A stretch of 64,000 nucleotides of DNA from Ophiodon elongatus (lineage: Eukaryota > Chordata > Actinopteri > Perciformes > Hexagrammidae). The notes under the pieces were generated by a model. It had not been told where the DNA came from. It did no database searches and saw nothing but the letters and a program-made list of their open reading frames with translations. How positions within the stretch are numbered: the first letter of the stretch is position 1; each line of letters opens with the position of its first letter. This document shows positions 36,161 to 49,600 of this stretch, piece after piece. The position numbers were made by a program, and so were the translations under genes. Location of the stretch: assembly GCA_016806645.1 (NCBI GenBank), contig JACSYO010002116.1, positions 2,669,501 to 2,733,500 on the forward strand, written 5' to 3'.

Positions 36161-38848
36161 AGGTAGCACATATGAACCGTTAGCTGTGTTGTATTGTTGA
36201 CAATATAACTATTTTATCATATAAACCTCTGCATTGTGGGTTAATCATTTTTAATCTGCTTGCATGTGCGATTTCTCACAATATTTGGTAAAGGGTGAAG
36301 GAGCGTGTTAGATTTGTTGTTCTGTTGTGAGAACATTTTTTATTTACCACCACAAGCAAATACCTGTTTATGATTTTAACTATTCAGTGGCCCATTTGAA
36401 ATATATTAGCATAAAATGAAAATAAAAGCAAGTGTTCGATATATAGAAAAGATCTATACAAAAAGCAGTCTCCAGAGACTCAGAGCCTTTACTTTTGACC
36501 CTGTAAATATGGTCTTTGTGTGTGAGCAAGAGGGGGGGGGGGGGCAAAATGCTAATGGTAAAAGATTAAACCCAAAAGCCGCCTGGAGCATTTACCTCTA
36601 AAGGGTTTTGTCTGTCAGGTTTCCTGCAAAACTCTGTCTTTATAATTCTGAGACAAAAAATAACATTGTTCCCTAGTCCTGAGGAGCGCAGTGGCTTGGT
36701 TGAATGGCCATTGTGTGGACCTAGCTAATGATACCTTAGCTTTTGTGAGAGGGAGGCCAGGTAGGTCTGTGACATCAGCGCCACACAAGTGCTTCTCTGT
36801 CCGGATGTTTAGGAAAGGATTTCGTCCACGGTGGGAAAAGGGTATTGAGAATAAACAGGTCCTGTTTTTGTACCTGCATTTTGAACCCTTCGGCCTAAGT
36901 ATCCTGAGAAAAAAGAATTGCATTTAAAATAACTTTTTTTATTTCAAATCATTCCCATTATTTTTATCTAATAATGGGAACATTATAGTTGTACATCAAG
37001 CTCTGGAAGGGGCCGCTTCAGCACACAATGATGTAATTCCAGGGGTGTTTTTTTTTTTCTCTCTCTCTTTTTATTTCAACGGGAGTGTGGGCGTTTTATT
37101 TGTCAGTCCAAAGGGAAGATGGCAACCCTCTAAGGGAGGAGAGACCCCAAGCATGAAGACACAGATCGCATGTGTTGGAAAAAGTGACAGCGAGGCAAAT
37201 GCTAAGAGAAAGCTGCTTCCTTACCGAACCGCACACTGTTAGCGATACATAGCTAGTTGTTGTGAAGGCAGCTGACAAACCCATACCGAGGCATGTCTCG
37301 CCCCGTTTGTGAGTTTTCAAAGAATGTGATTTGCAAATAACATGAGTCTCTGGGCATAGACTGGGCATGTAAGTACGGTGAATAAAGCCCCCCTGCTCGG
37401 CTGAGGGAAACCCTTACTTGTCAGCTCAGTTCTTTGTCAGGAACCTGACAGATAAATAGACAGTGTTTTGCCACTCACTCCTCCTGCCTTATGTACACGG
37501 AGGCATGTGTCTGCTTCCACATACAGGTTGACTTGCTTTAGGGGAGGAATTTGTTAAAAGATACCCCACCGCTTCTCAGGGCAATGACTGAAAATATTGT
37601 GGGCCACTTCAGACAGCCTCAAACAACAAACAATGGGGGTTGATGTGTAACCAGATAAAACACAGATCGAATAGCTGGGCCTAAGCACCACTACAGGGCT
37701 TATTTTTCATGCAAATTACTACTAATGAGCTTCCTGAAATCTGACTAATTATATCAAAGTGATTTCTTTAATTAGTTTGTAATAATTCCTCGCATAAACA
37801 TCATAGTAAACAGATTAAGCTATATAAAAATATCAATTTGTCACACTTTATACGAGATGCTGTGCAGTTGACGCTAATCTTGCTTCTCCAAAATGCCAGA
37901 GCAAACATTTATTAAAGAATTAAATATGTACTTAGAGAATGTTTGGTAACATTAAGGAAGCATATCGTATGCACATTTCTCACGGTTTCCGCTAAATGGT
38001 CTCTCCAACAGAAGCCTCTGAGAGAGTAAGAGAAGTGAGTGTAATGACTTACACATATGTAACTGGTGTGAGAGAGTCCGGTTAATAATTCAATATTGTG
38101 ATATAAAATATAATATAGAATTCTATAATTAAAAGTCATAAAATATCCAAGTAAAACAGAGCTAATGTTATTGTAATCTGACATCAGAGATTACTCCACT
38201 GAGTGACTGGAAATACTGCATGTCAAATCCAAATACCTATTTGAAAAATAACAGACGACTTCAGAAAAGATAAGAAATTGCATTTATCTACCACTTTGCA
38301 CCTCTCGTTAATCCAACAACATTCCTCAAACCCCTGAAGAGTAAAAATATCTAATATACTACCAGTCACAAGAGAACTCATACGACTACCGATCTTTCTG
38401 ATACCCTCAATCTGCACTGAGATGGATTAAACATTCAATTTGTTACTCGCCAGACCACCACCCAGGTTCACCACTTACCATACAAATGGAAAACACGCTA
38501 GTAATCTATTAGCCTGCCTGGTCTGACACTGTATTATGTTGTATTTGTATTATATTTACTTCAGGGAAATTACGATTCAAGTCATATTTATCTTCATGTG
38601 GAAATGTGTGTCTAAATGGAAATCACCTATAGTGCGAGGCTAGATGCAGAGCAATACTAATGTGATCCATGAACCGTGCGATTTAGTCACCCTCTATGGA
38701 TGCACTATGGGCTGATTCTACATATCAAACATGCTCTCCCCCTGTTAAAGCCCATACCCAGAGCCCCCGATGCTGTTTGATAATTATTACGCTTACATTA
38801 CAACACAAGACCTTGCCTGTGGAGCTGGAAGAGCCGCCCCCTTCCCCA

Positions 38849-38893
38849 CAAACACACACACATACATACACGCACGCACACGCATGCACGCAC
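38849..38893. repeat. Compound CA / CATA / CGCA repeat
   Basis: CA units pass into CATA and then ACGC/ATGC units, in intron 6. Confidence 0.8.
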
Positions 38894-41340
38894 GCCCTTT
38901 GTCATATACTGTAGTAAACAGCTTCCCAGTAAGCTGTTTGCACTTCACTGCCCGCTCTAGGAAATAAAAACAAAGAGCAAATTGGGGGTTTTGCGTCTCA
39001 GTGAATAAATAAGGTTGTTTTACTCACAGAATCCATTACCTTTTAAAACATGTGCCTAATGCGTTCAGCCTTTTCATTTTACAAACAAAGCCTAAATTAG
39101 GAATTAAATACATTCGTATTTAGATAACGGCATTAGCTTTATGACATCAATGTGAAAAAGTTGGACGCCATCCATATCATTCCCATGCTTCCATTGTTAC
39201 GTTAAATTGCAATATTAATCCTGGCTCAAACCAAGGTACTGTAGCTTTTATGTGGTGCACTTGAATTATGCTATTGAAGTAATTGATAGTGATTCAGTCA
39301 TTGAAGGTACTAATCCCATGATTCAGTTCATCTCTCTCAGTGCCATTTACCTCCAGATGTTTAGAGTTTGGGGTAATCAATAAAGAGGGAATAAAGATTG
39401 GCATTCACAATACTCCCCTTGACAAGCTCCAGCCGAATGTTTGTCAAGCAAATTAAACACACTTAGACTTTTCACCTGCTCCTACAACGACACCACATAT
39501 GGCCGTGAAGTTAAAAATAAGAAACTCTGCATACATTACCATGCATAATGCACAACTCCCTCCATTTAATATGCAAATTTTGTAAAATATTACTGAATAC
39601 CTTCTGTTCGGAATGAATAAATTTGAATTGCAATTAGAATAATCTTGTATAATTAATGAAAACTGTCAATTTTGGTTCCGAAGTAATTTGATTAGCATGT
39701 TGATAGGACACTTATCAAGTTCAGTAAACTGTTAGATTAAGAAGATGAAAAAAAAGATTCTAAGGATATTTTTCTCAACGGCTCTGACATTTTCCCTTGG
39801 CATTGTAAACAAAGACAGTAGCTGGCAAACTTCCTGAATCGAGGGGCGAGAGAGGGAGGGTGGAGGAACAGAAAAAGAGAAATAGAGACGAGGACAGAGA
39901 TAGAGAGCCTCTTGAGATAATCTGTGAATCTCAGTCCACAGATGAAAAGGAGTCTATCGTCAAGGCTCCTGAGTGAGCTACTCATCTCTGCCCTCTGCTC
40001 TCCAGCTAAGCCCAAGTTTATGGGATTTATCTCGTGCACCATTTGTAGTTTTCACATCACATGATGAGTTAAAAACAGCACACAGCTTTTCTAAATGTTT
40101 GGAGGCTATAAATGTAGAGTTCTCAGCTAAAACCCACAGACAACTGATCCCAGTCTGCAATTCATCTGAGAGTAGCTATCTATTAGCGATCAACAAATTG
40201 ATGTACGCCATTGTTGTATTGTATAAAACAGAACCATCTGTACTGTCTACAGATGAACAGAGCTAGTGACCTCCTTTTCCCCTCTCTTTCTCTGCTCATT
40301 AGCTATCCTGAACCTCTTTCTCTGCTGCTTTCAGTTTTCAAACCCCCAAATGAGACCTAAATCGCTTGCAATACAGGTTAGCTTGAGGAAGGGGGGGAGG
40401 CAAACATCTGTCGCGCTAGGTACCCACACGCAGCTCGGGGTATCTCCTGCGAGGAACTTTGGGGATGTTTAATTCATAAACGCTGTCATCCATGTAAACC
40501 TCCTGATTTCATAATGACTAACTCTTGGTGGTTTAATTAATTTAATAATGCCTTTCAGAAGCCATAAATGAAAGGGTCTCTGAAGTGGTGCATTAATTAG
40601 CCAGTGCCGATGCTAGCCTGTCAGACTGGTGGCTGTCAAAAGCAGGGCAAAGCGGAGGATGGGCACAGCTGACGTCCTGATGTCAGAGGTCGTGCCAATC
40701 ACGCTCCTCACCACACTTAATGAGTCATAATTTGTGTCTAGTATACACATGTATTAGGGTCAACCTGTGGTCATGTCCATAATTCTCTCCCTTTGCAAGA
40801 CTACATGAAAATAACTGGCGGGGCGACAAGGTAGTTTCATTCTCAGTAATAAGCTGTGGCATGACCACATTATGTTGCTACTTGTATTTACATGGCAACC
40901 ACCTCTGAAAGTACAATCCGTCAGATCTCTGCCTTTACCTTTTTATAAGGTTGATGTCGTTACCGTCTGCATCTTTCGCTTTAATTACTATGTAATGGCT
41001 TATGCTCACAAGGTTATAACATAGAATAAATCAAACTTCATTAAAAGTCTCGGCAACTCAACGCATGAGCACACAAAATCATCACAGAGCCAACCAGATT
41101 ATATTCCAAACTAACTCCATGCATCTCATAAGGAGGTTGTTTTCCTTTTTCACATTTCATAAATATGAACCAGGGAGGTTTGTGTCTGTGCCTGTCCATT
41201 TATTACCATAAAAATCAGCTGACTGAAGTATCTCACTATCTGTGGAGGCAATTAACTGTTTTGAGAGAATGCGTAATACGGGACTTTGTAATGGTATCAT
41301 TTGGAGTCAAGGCACAGATGCGCCGTGCGGAGCCATACTG

Positions 41341-41452
41341 TAATTAGAGAGAAACGCTGTACAGGTTTTCCACTAATTAGCAAATTATGCTGAAAATAGC
41401 ATCAAGCTAATTAACAGTTATTATGGCATTTTTGAAAGTATGACTTTAATTA
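41341..41452. promoter_or_regulatory. Cluster of four TAATTA homeodomain motifs in intron 6
   Basis: TAATTA occurs at 41341, 41374, 41408 and 41447, the second and fourth within TAATTAGCAAA. Such clusters are typical of homeodomain-bound enhancers; binding is not shown. Confidence 0.35.
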
Positions 41453-41619
41453 GCAAAGTCCTGACGCAGGCAATTTCAAACTCGTCTCCAAGAAGATGAG
41501 GAAGAAAAGAAGAAAAAAAAAAAAAAAAACATGGGGCATGATCAAGAAGATACCCAGATTATTATGATGCCGTCAAAAACTAAAGGAAGGGGAGAAAAAA
41601 AACAGGAAGGGAAAAAGAG

Positions 41620-41680
41620 ACTGAGTGAGTGAGGGAGGGAAGAGAGGAGGAGGAGGAGAAGGAGGAGGAGGAGCACCGGG
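41620..41680. repeat. GGA/GAG purine repeat
   Basis: An all-purine trinucleotide-like tract of GAG and GGA units in intron 6. Confidence 0.85.
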
Positions 41681-42554
41681 GGGGTAAAGCTTTTGTGTGT
41701 TGTGTCTGAATCTCCATCCAAATGAGGGGACATGTGTGCTGTGCCACGTTGCCAAGAGGAGCCCTGAGCCGTGTGCCCAGTGTCAGGTGGCAGCGGCTCA
41801 CCCCTCAGCTACCAGGCGAAGACGAGAGTGAGCTCAGCTGGTGCCCACAGCCACTCACTTATTCTACTCCGCTGCACATTAAAGGAGCCCTCGAGTGGAG
41901 CCAAGCAACGCCAGCCAGCCAACCTGACAACAACACTCCACCTCCTCCTCATTTCCAACAGTTCCTCTTAGCACTTCCAGGGAACCCACCTCAGACCTAA
42001 TGACGGTCGGTGACAGCAGATAAACCTGAAGAATTCGACGTCCTGTTAGTTTAAGAGAGAAAAAAAACCTTCTCAGTCATTTAGGAAATTCCAAGTGGAA
42101 TTATTTCCGTTTGGAGAAATGCCATTCATTAGCGTCGCAATTGTTGATGAAATGGATGAAAGTGAATACCTGGGAGGTATTTTGTAGAAAATGTGTTTTT
42201 TAAGGCACCTGAGCAGAACCTTTTGAAGGAAGGAAGTGTCACCAGTGGAAGTGGGGAAAAGAGTGAAAGAGGAATGGAAGAGATGGAGGAAGAGAGGGGT
42301 GGACTGAAGGGTCTTTGAAGGCCCAGTGTGTGAGAGAGAACAGAAGTGTGCCTAGCCCCAGGCAGCCTACGGCTCAGGCCCATTAGCTAGACTGACCTTG
42401 CCCGCGCCTTTGTCTTTGTGCTCTCCTCCCGCTGCTTCCCCTTCTCAAGCATTCCCTTTTTGTTGTCTCCGAGCGAGATTGGGAAAGGGGCCATATCTTT
42501 CAGCTTTCTAAACCTCCCAACCCCCCATCTACAACTCCCCCCCCACCCCCCACC

Positions 42555-42556
<2 letters not shown>

Positions 42557-42594
<38 letters not shown>

Positions 42595-42595
42595 C
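42557..42595. repeat. (CA)n microsatellite
   Basis: A CA run preceded by a C-rich block (about 42537-42556), in intron 6. Confidence 0.92.
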
Positions 42596-43715
42596 TCCCC
42601 ACGCCTTGCCTGGAGCTTGTGCCCCAGAGGGCTCAGTACAGTGACACCCCTAGCCGGTGGCCACCTCTGCCCCGAACAGAACTTGGCTGTAGTGGTCAGT
42701 GCCCCGAAGACCCCCAGAGAAAAAGCTACATATCAGGGGGCCCGATTCATGGCATGGCAGGCCTCGCATACGTCCACCCACTCTGGGCAGCCTGCCTCTT
42801 TATTGCCTGCCTCTCATTTGAGAGGATGGAGCCTGGCTGCCAAGTTTTGACACCGCCACATATGGCCTCCTCCATCAATCGGACTAATCAAGCATCAAGG
42901 GGAGGCAGGACCAGCTTAATTGCCAGCCAGATATAGCTGCTCTCACTTGACGTGCAACCTGAAATAGAAACAGGTCTGAGGAGACATGACAGAAGACAAA
43001 TGAATATGGCCATTGTTCTAATAATTATATCAAAATACACATATTCTTAAATCTACACTCTGTGAAAATAACAGCTAATGCAACAGATCCTGTTATTTCA
43101 ACATGGCAAATCAACACTATTGCAAATATTGCCTTAATATAGCATCATCTACTCATTAAAAAGTGGATTATGTTCCCATTTGTAATGTTTGGTACCTAAG
43201 GTTAGAGTGGTGTACAGTAAGTTGTAAGGGAGTTTTTTTTTTCCCATGCAGGCTGCAGTGCTCTGCTCCTCCAGAGTCCTTGAGGCGTTCTGCCTGCCTC
43301 TCTCAACTTCCTGTTTCCCTCCACCCCCCACTGGGGTAGCAGCCACGGAATAACTTAGCACATGGAATGAGAAGGAGAGATCAACAGCAGTGATCCATTC
43401 ATCTTGAGTTTCTCCTGTCACTCTCCCTTTCCGTTTGTAAACACTGAGGGTCTGTGGTCAGAATGGCCTTTTGTCCACTGTGTTTTTCTGCGTCCCTCTC
43501 TCATTCACTTCAAAGGTAACAAGTGACAGATGTCTGTCTTCTCTGCGGTCTTAAACACTGAGGCTCCGCGATAGCATCTGGGCTGAATGTCAAACTGTGA
43601 ATCTTCCCTAAGAATGTACTGTGGTTATGCCAAGCTCATTGTTATTAATGTCAGGGACACTGCCTACAGAAGTATTTAAGATACTCCCTGTAGTTCACAG
43701 CAGGGAGCACATGTG

Positions 43716-43760
43716 TGGTGGTGGTGGTGGTGGGGGGGTAGTGGCGGGGAGGGGGGGGGG
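43716..43760. repeat. (GGT)n plus G-run repeat
   Basis: GGT/GTG units run into G7 and G10 homopolymers, a G-quadruplex-prone tract in intron 6. Confidence 0.85.
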
Positions 43761-44450
43761 TTCATGTATGTAAAAATGATGGACAACAATTATTAGAAAG
43801 AAATATTACAATAGAGTAATTCTAACAAAGGACAAAGTGAATGGATGAAGAGCTCAATTAGATTTGTACCAAGATGTCCTGGTGGGTGTGCAACTTCCCA
43901 AAGAATCTGACTCTGCATGAATCAATTTAGCCACAAGAGATGATGAAAAAAAGAAAAAGTTATATATAATATGTTAAAGCAGAAGTTTTGCTGGATTAAA
44001 GATTTCTTTGTAGTTGCAGGAACTAGAAAAAAAATGGCAAAGGTGGTGGTGTTTTGAGCTTGTAATCACAGCACGGTGCTGTGTTTATTTAACTTTCTCA
44101 TCTCCATCGCTGCCTGCTTTTGGTATTTACATGTTTAATTGAGAAGTGTGCTGCCGGTTTCTTCTGCCCATCTGCCGAGTCCCTTCCTCTTATCAGACTC
44201 ATTCCTCAAACTGACAGCTCTCCCTTTCTGCATATCTCTCTTTCACTCCCGTGCCACTACACTACTAACTCCCCTCTCTCTCTCTCTCCCTTTCCCTGCC
44301 CCTCTTCAATCTGTCACGGACAGATATGAGTAATGACAATGCATTTCCTCGCAAATCAAACCAATAAGTAGAAACATGCACAAGCAGCCTCGTAAGAAAA
44401 TTCTGTTTTGAGAGTATCGCATTATGAAACTCTCTGTTGTGTGGTCCAGG

Positions 44451-44484
44451 TTTTCTTTTTTTTCTTTTTTTTTTTTTTTTTTTT
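44451..44484. repeat. Poly-T tract
   Basis: T-rich stretch ending in an uninterrupted T20 run (44465-44484). Read on minus it is a poly-A, but I see no retrotransposon body next to it. Confidence 0.9.
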
Positions 44485-46437
44485 CACCCCACGTCTAAAT
44501 CACCGCCTGTCAGACGCAACATGTGTGTCATTGTATCCCCATCAGCGTGTTTCATTGTACACACTACCACCTCTGAAGAGCTGCCTCTTATCAGTCGAGT
44601 GTCAGAAAGCCCCCAGCACCACCACCTCCTCCCCGCTGCCTTTCTAAATGCTTTTCTATTAAGAGCAGTGTTGTGTCCCCGTGATAGCGGCAGCTTCTCC
44701 ACTTCATCATTCATAATCCCAATGGGCATCAATGGACTCTATAGCCGCGCTATCCACACCAAAGGCTTTGTCAGTCAGCGCAAATGAAAACAACCTAAAT
44801 GAGGGTGAGAATCTGAGGAATTCTCCATGAGAGAAAAGGGAAATGGCCCAATAGGCCAAGGCACTCCAGTCATTAATAGTCCACTCAACAACGAGACATT
44901 GGTGATACCTCACATGTCTGGAGTGGGCACTCAGTCTGCTTTTATTCTATCTAGATGGCATGAAGCATATGGGGGGGGGGGCATTTTACAAGTGTAAAAT
45001 GACACTACTTATGTGCTTTGTCTGTCAAATGCTGTTCTATTTTAGCTAGCTGCATGGTATGACAGAGAAAAAACAATAAATTCCCAGCGGTAGACAAGTG
45101 TTCGGCAAATCAAGGAATGAGAGCCATGTGAGAAAACAAGGAGGAAAAATTATTCACCACTCTACATTATAGCGACGACGTAGGCTAACTTTCACAAGCC
45201 TAAAAGTCTAAAATGATGTTCCCGCCCTTCCCAGCGTGCAGAAGTCCCGCTGGGGGCCTCAATGTGATCAGCAGCATCCCCACCACGTCTCCTCATTATT
45301 GAGTAAATAGGTTTGGGCATGTCCTCAGTAAACAAAGCCAAGACTGACAGTTAAGGGAGTGAGGGGAGTGGGAGGCAGCCTCGTTCCCAATTAGAGTCGC
45401 CTCAGGCAAAACTTTAAAGAGGAGATCAATCCTACAGATCGCTAAACTGATCCTGTCACAGGCTGGGGATATTTAAACCGTGGTGCAGAGCCGAGCGGTG
45501 CAGGGCAGTTCTCAGTACAGTTTGACTGTGTGTGCTAATGACTTGGGGGTAGGCTCTCTCACCAGGACACACACCCCACAGCGAAGCGGCCGTGATTGAC
45601 GGGTGAAATCGGACCTCAGCTGCAGTTCTCGGCACAGTAGGGGCCAGATGGGGAAATAGTGATTTGCGTTTTTTAGTATGCAGCTCCTGCACTTACGGAT
45701 ATTCCCTAATTGTCTCCCTTACTCACCTGTGAGGCTGTTTCCCATCACAGATGCAGAGTACATTTCAAATTAACCCAGGATGTTTTGATTTTTTTTTCCC
45801 CCCTCACCCTACACCTTTGAAGCAGACTTATTAAAATGTGCCGGTGGGTCTCATCCCTGTCTATCTACTTGAGGTGAAAAGTTGGTTCTCGCTAATGTTG
45901 GAACCAAATAAAGGGACTAACAAGAGGTGAATGAAGCTGGAGTGGTGGAGATGACACCTGAGTTTAATCGCACTGTCAAACTGTGACATCCTGCTAAAGC
46001 AGCAGATACTGTATCTTTGACTACAAGTGAGTGGCTGGCACACTCCAACTCCCAGACACACATGGGTAATGTGTAATGAGCTACCAAGCTCTCTGCAAAT
46101 GCAGAGGGACTGAACATTTAAATGAGCGAATGATACATTATGTATATCACTGAGGTTCCTGTGCAGAAATTAATCATGATCATAAAAGCCAAAGACAAAA
46201 CAACGTACTCAGGCCATTGCTAAATTGTTGTGATCTAATGCAAAACAAATTCATTTTTCATGCCATTAAAGATAAAGAAAATCTTAAAAGGTTTGGTTTT
46301 GCTTGTCTGCGTCTCTTATTGAGAGTCATTCACTTTCAACTTTATTTGCGGATTATTGCAAATCCCCGGTACAAATCATATCATGAAATCATGTAGCTGG
46401 GACATTGGATGTGTTCTGCTAATGCTCAAGGAAGATC

Positions 46438-46600
46438 CCCTGAGGGAGCCATTGAGTGGGGGAGAAGGGGAAGAAAGGGAGAGGAAGGAGAGAGGCAGAT
46501 AGAGGGAGAGAACGCAAGAGAGAGGTGGAGAGCGAGTTACAGGATGAGGAAGGGAGGGAAGGGCGGGAAAGAAAGACAGAGAGGAGGGGAGGGCAGCAGC
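46438..46600. repeat. Polypurine (GA-rich) tract
   Basis: About 160 nt of mostly G and A on the plus strand, in intron 6. Its open frames in several phases are compositional. Confidence 0.8.
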
Positions 46601-49600
46601 AGTCAAGCTGCACTTTATCCTGACAGATCTCCTTTACACACTAATTTCCTTGTTAAAGAAGAGAAAATGGCACTCAATCCGGAGAAATCCTTTTCTCCTG
46701 GAGCAAGCCTGTCAGCTGAGGGATGAGTGGATACAAGCAGAGCTTTCCTCCTCAGGCTAGCTCCCCCTGGCACACAGCAGCTAGGCTACCGCTCACAGCC
46801 AAGCTCTCTATCTATAGCCATAATTAATACACCATCGGAATATAATGAACCATACCATGATACATGAATTTCAGTGGGTGCTGTCGACAGCAGTCATTTA
46901 ACCGCTTGCTGGAAATCAAATGTGAAGTGAATTGATTTTCTGATCATGTCATCTCCATCACAAATGGCAAAACAAATCGTGTACAAACATTTCATGCTCA
47001 GTCGCTGTTTATAAACATTCCCCATGACAAAATACTGAGCCCCCCTCAACCCCACCACTCATTCATTCACAGTTTGCAGCAAAGACAGCAAAATCCAGCG
47101 AGGGCACATCTTTCAGCGCAACATATTTATCACTGAATTTGTAATTCACCAAAGTGTATTAGCTTGGATTTAAAACGGAGAGAAAAGAAAAGCCTCTTTT
47201 ATTTTAAGTCAGGGGTGTTAGCTGTTCAGTCTGGATGTTCTCATCTCCCAAGATTACTATTCGCGGGGTGTGTGTCAAGACTACTTTTCAGAAATCTCGG
47301 TAACAATTCAGATGCGATCGATAAGGAGTGACAGTTTATTCTAAGGCTTAGCACAGGCCAAGAAAAGAACGACTGAAGCATCAAGTTTAGAGGAATGAAT
47401 TTGTTTTGTATTTGATTTTTCCATTAAATTTATCACCACTTTAACTCTGCCTTTTTCCCTCTCCTCACTCGTTCCCTCTCACTTTCTCTCTCGCTCTGTC
47501 ACTCACATCAACAACAAGGCTGTAAACGGCTGTCAATTTCTCATCTGTGATTTCCATGTCTTCACTTTCATCCATTTTTGATTGCTTCACACCCTATACC
47601 TCTGATGCTTTTAGTGTTCATCGGTGACCTTGTGAGATGATGGGGAAAATTATAAAATAAATTTTCAGTGGCAAAGTACTGCTGCCCTTTATAACACTTC
47701 ATCATATCTGCTGCGGACGGAAAATAGTTGAGAAACATTTTCTTACAAAACAGCCTAATGCTGGTTTGGCACAAAATCATATGGTAAATCTATTACCACT
47801 TTGTCAAGAGAAACCACTTGAGGTTTCCCACAGTGTAGCAGCAGGAGAAGTGGGAAATTGTGACCCTGAAACTACAGTCCGATTTCTCTTATTAAAGTGT
47901 TTTCAAAATCTTCTCCCTTTTCGGATTTAAGGGTCATTGAGGATGCCAATCAGAAGGACAGGCCAGTCAGAAAGCCAGCGGCGTGAACAGGACAGGAACC
48001 AGCTGATGAAATTCATCCATACTTCTCACTTATGATGACATGATTGATTTTCCCTCAGAGTGCTCAAATGTAGGATTGTCTTCCTACCCCCATCTCCTCC
48101 TCCATCCCGCCTCAATCTGCCCACCCACCCGCCAAGCCAACAGCTAATGGATAAAGCCTCTGTCTGTCTCAGGCATGGCGGAGAGTTGACGAGTGGAAGA
48201 ACAACTGCAACGAATGAAGGGTGAAATCTGAGAGTGCAATTTTCCGTCTGTCAATCTCCCTTCAAGAGAACAAGTTGACCACCAATCAGCGGAGTCGATT
48301 CGGGGCTGGTGGTTGATGGGAGCATTCTGATTGACAGCGTCATGTCACTACATTAACACAGCAATGAAAGACATAAAAAGGAATTTTGTGAAGGGCCTGG
48401 CCAGTTATTCGATTTCTGGATGTGATTTGGGGGTTGGGACCATACTTTTCTGCCTTAACAAATGAACAAACTGACAGGTTAATGCATAACATATCGCTCT
48501 ATAATTTATGGTTCTGAATTTGGGAGACTCCTATCATCCACTAGGTGCTTCAAAATACAACCAATTAAACTTTACTTAATTATTAAAGGTAGAAAGTGAG
48601 GGAGAAACATGCCTTAAAAACTCTTGCTTGCAGTCAATTACGATAAAACTTTAATGAGCCTGGATAGAGAGCCATAAAAACTGATAGCCCCTCTGTCATG
48701 AATTATATATCCATATCGATTTTGTTTCTTTGCTATAAGAATTGCAGGTAATCGTATGTTACCACATGTAAAGTGCACTTCCCTAGCGAGGATAAATATT
48801 AACTATCAAATATATATGAGGTGTGTGTGCATTTATGACCAAGCTCATGTAGAAAATGAAGAGCAGAGATGTCGAGGCAAGGACCATTGGGAATGGATGA
48901 AGGGTGCCATATCTGACAGTAAGAGAGACCCTTAGCGGTGCTGGCTTGATATGTTACCTAGTTAGCGTCACAGAGAGAGGAATAAATAGTTCTTTATTAT
49001 TTGTGGTTGCCATCATGTCTCTCCTAATAGACAGGCTATACTGAGTTTAAACCACATTATCCTCTGCGAGACCATCGCAATTACTCTTGAGAGCTAGGTC
49101 TGATGTGTGGATAAGGCAGGTCGCCCATGTCTTAATGAACACAAACAATGTGAAATGGAGGAAGGAGCAGTGGGGGGAAAGATAATGGCAGGGGAGGGCT
49201 TGTTTTAATAGAGACAGCACTAAGTTGTTTGCTATGATCTATGCGAAGTCTAAGAATGCTGAAAACCCCCAATGTTAGTTTGTGGAGATCTTTTTTCATG
49301 ATCCTATTACCCAATCAATCCACTCCCCTTTCTCTGCCTTTCGCCGGCGAACAGCAGGCACAAATCCTGTTTAGTGGATCTCCAGTTGTGGACTTGTGTG
49401 TCTTGCTGTCATTGTCACACAGTCCTTCCTTGTTGGACACTCGCGGAGGTTAAAGGGCAGCAAACTGGATCACCGTGACGCCCGGCGCGAGTGTTATCCC
49501 CAGCACAAATGGCTCAGTGCTGGGTTAATTGATAAACTGCCGCTCCACTTCATTAGTCAGACAGACCGGGCTTAACGAACGAACACAGAGAGAGTGTCAC

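Noticed and set aside
42418..42936. 172-codon plus-strand open frame in intron 6
   Set aside because: Its middle is a His/Thr run from a CA microsatellite flanked by Pro from a C-rich block; no protein family is recognised.
44451..44484. T20 run considered as the poly-A tail of a retroposed element on the minus strand
   Set aside because: No SINE or LINE body and no target-site duplication are visible next to it.
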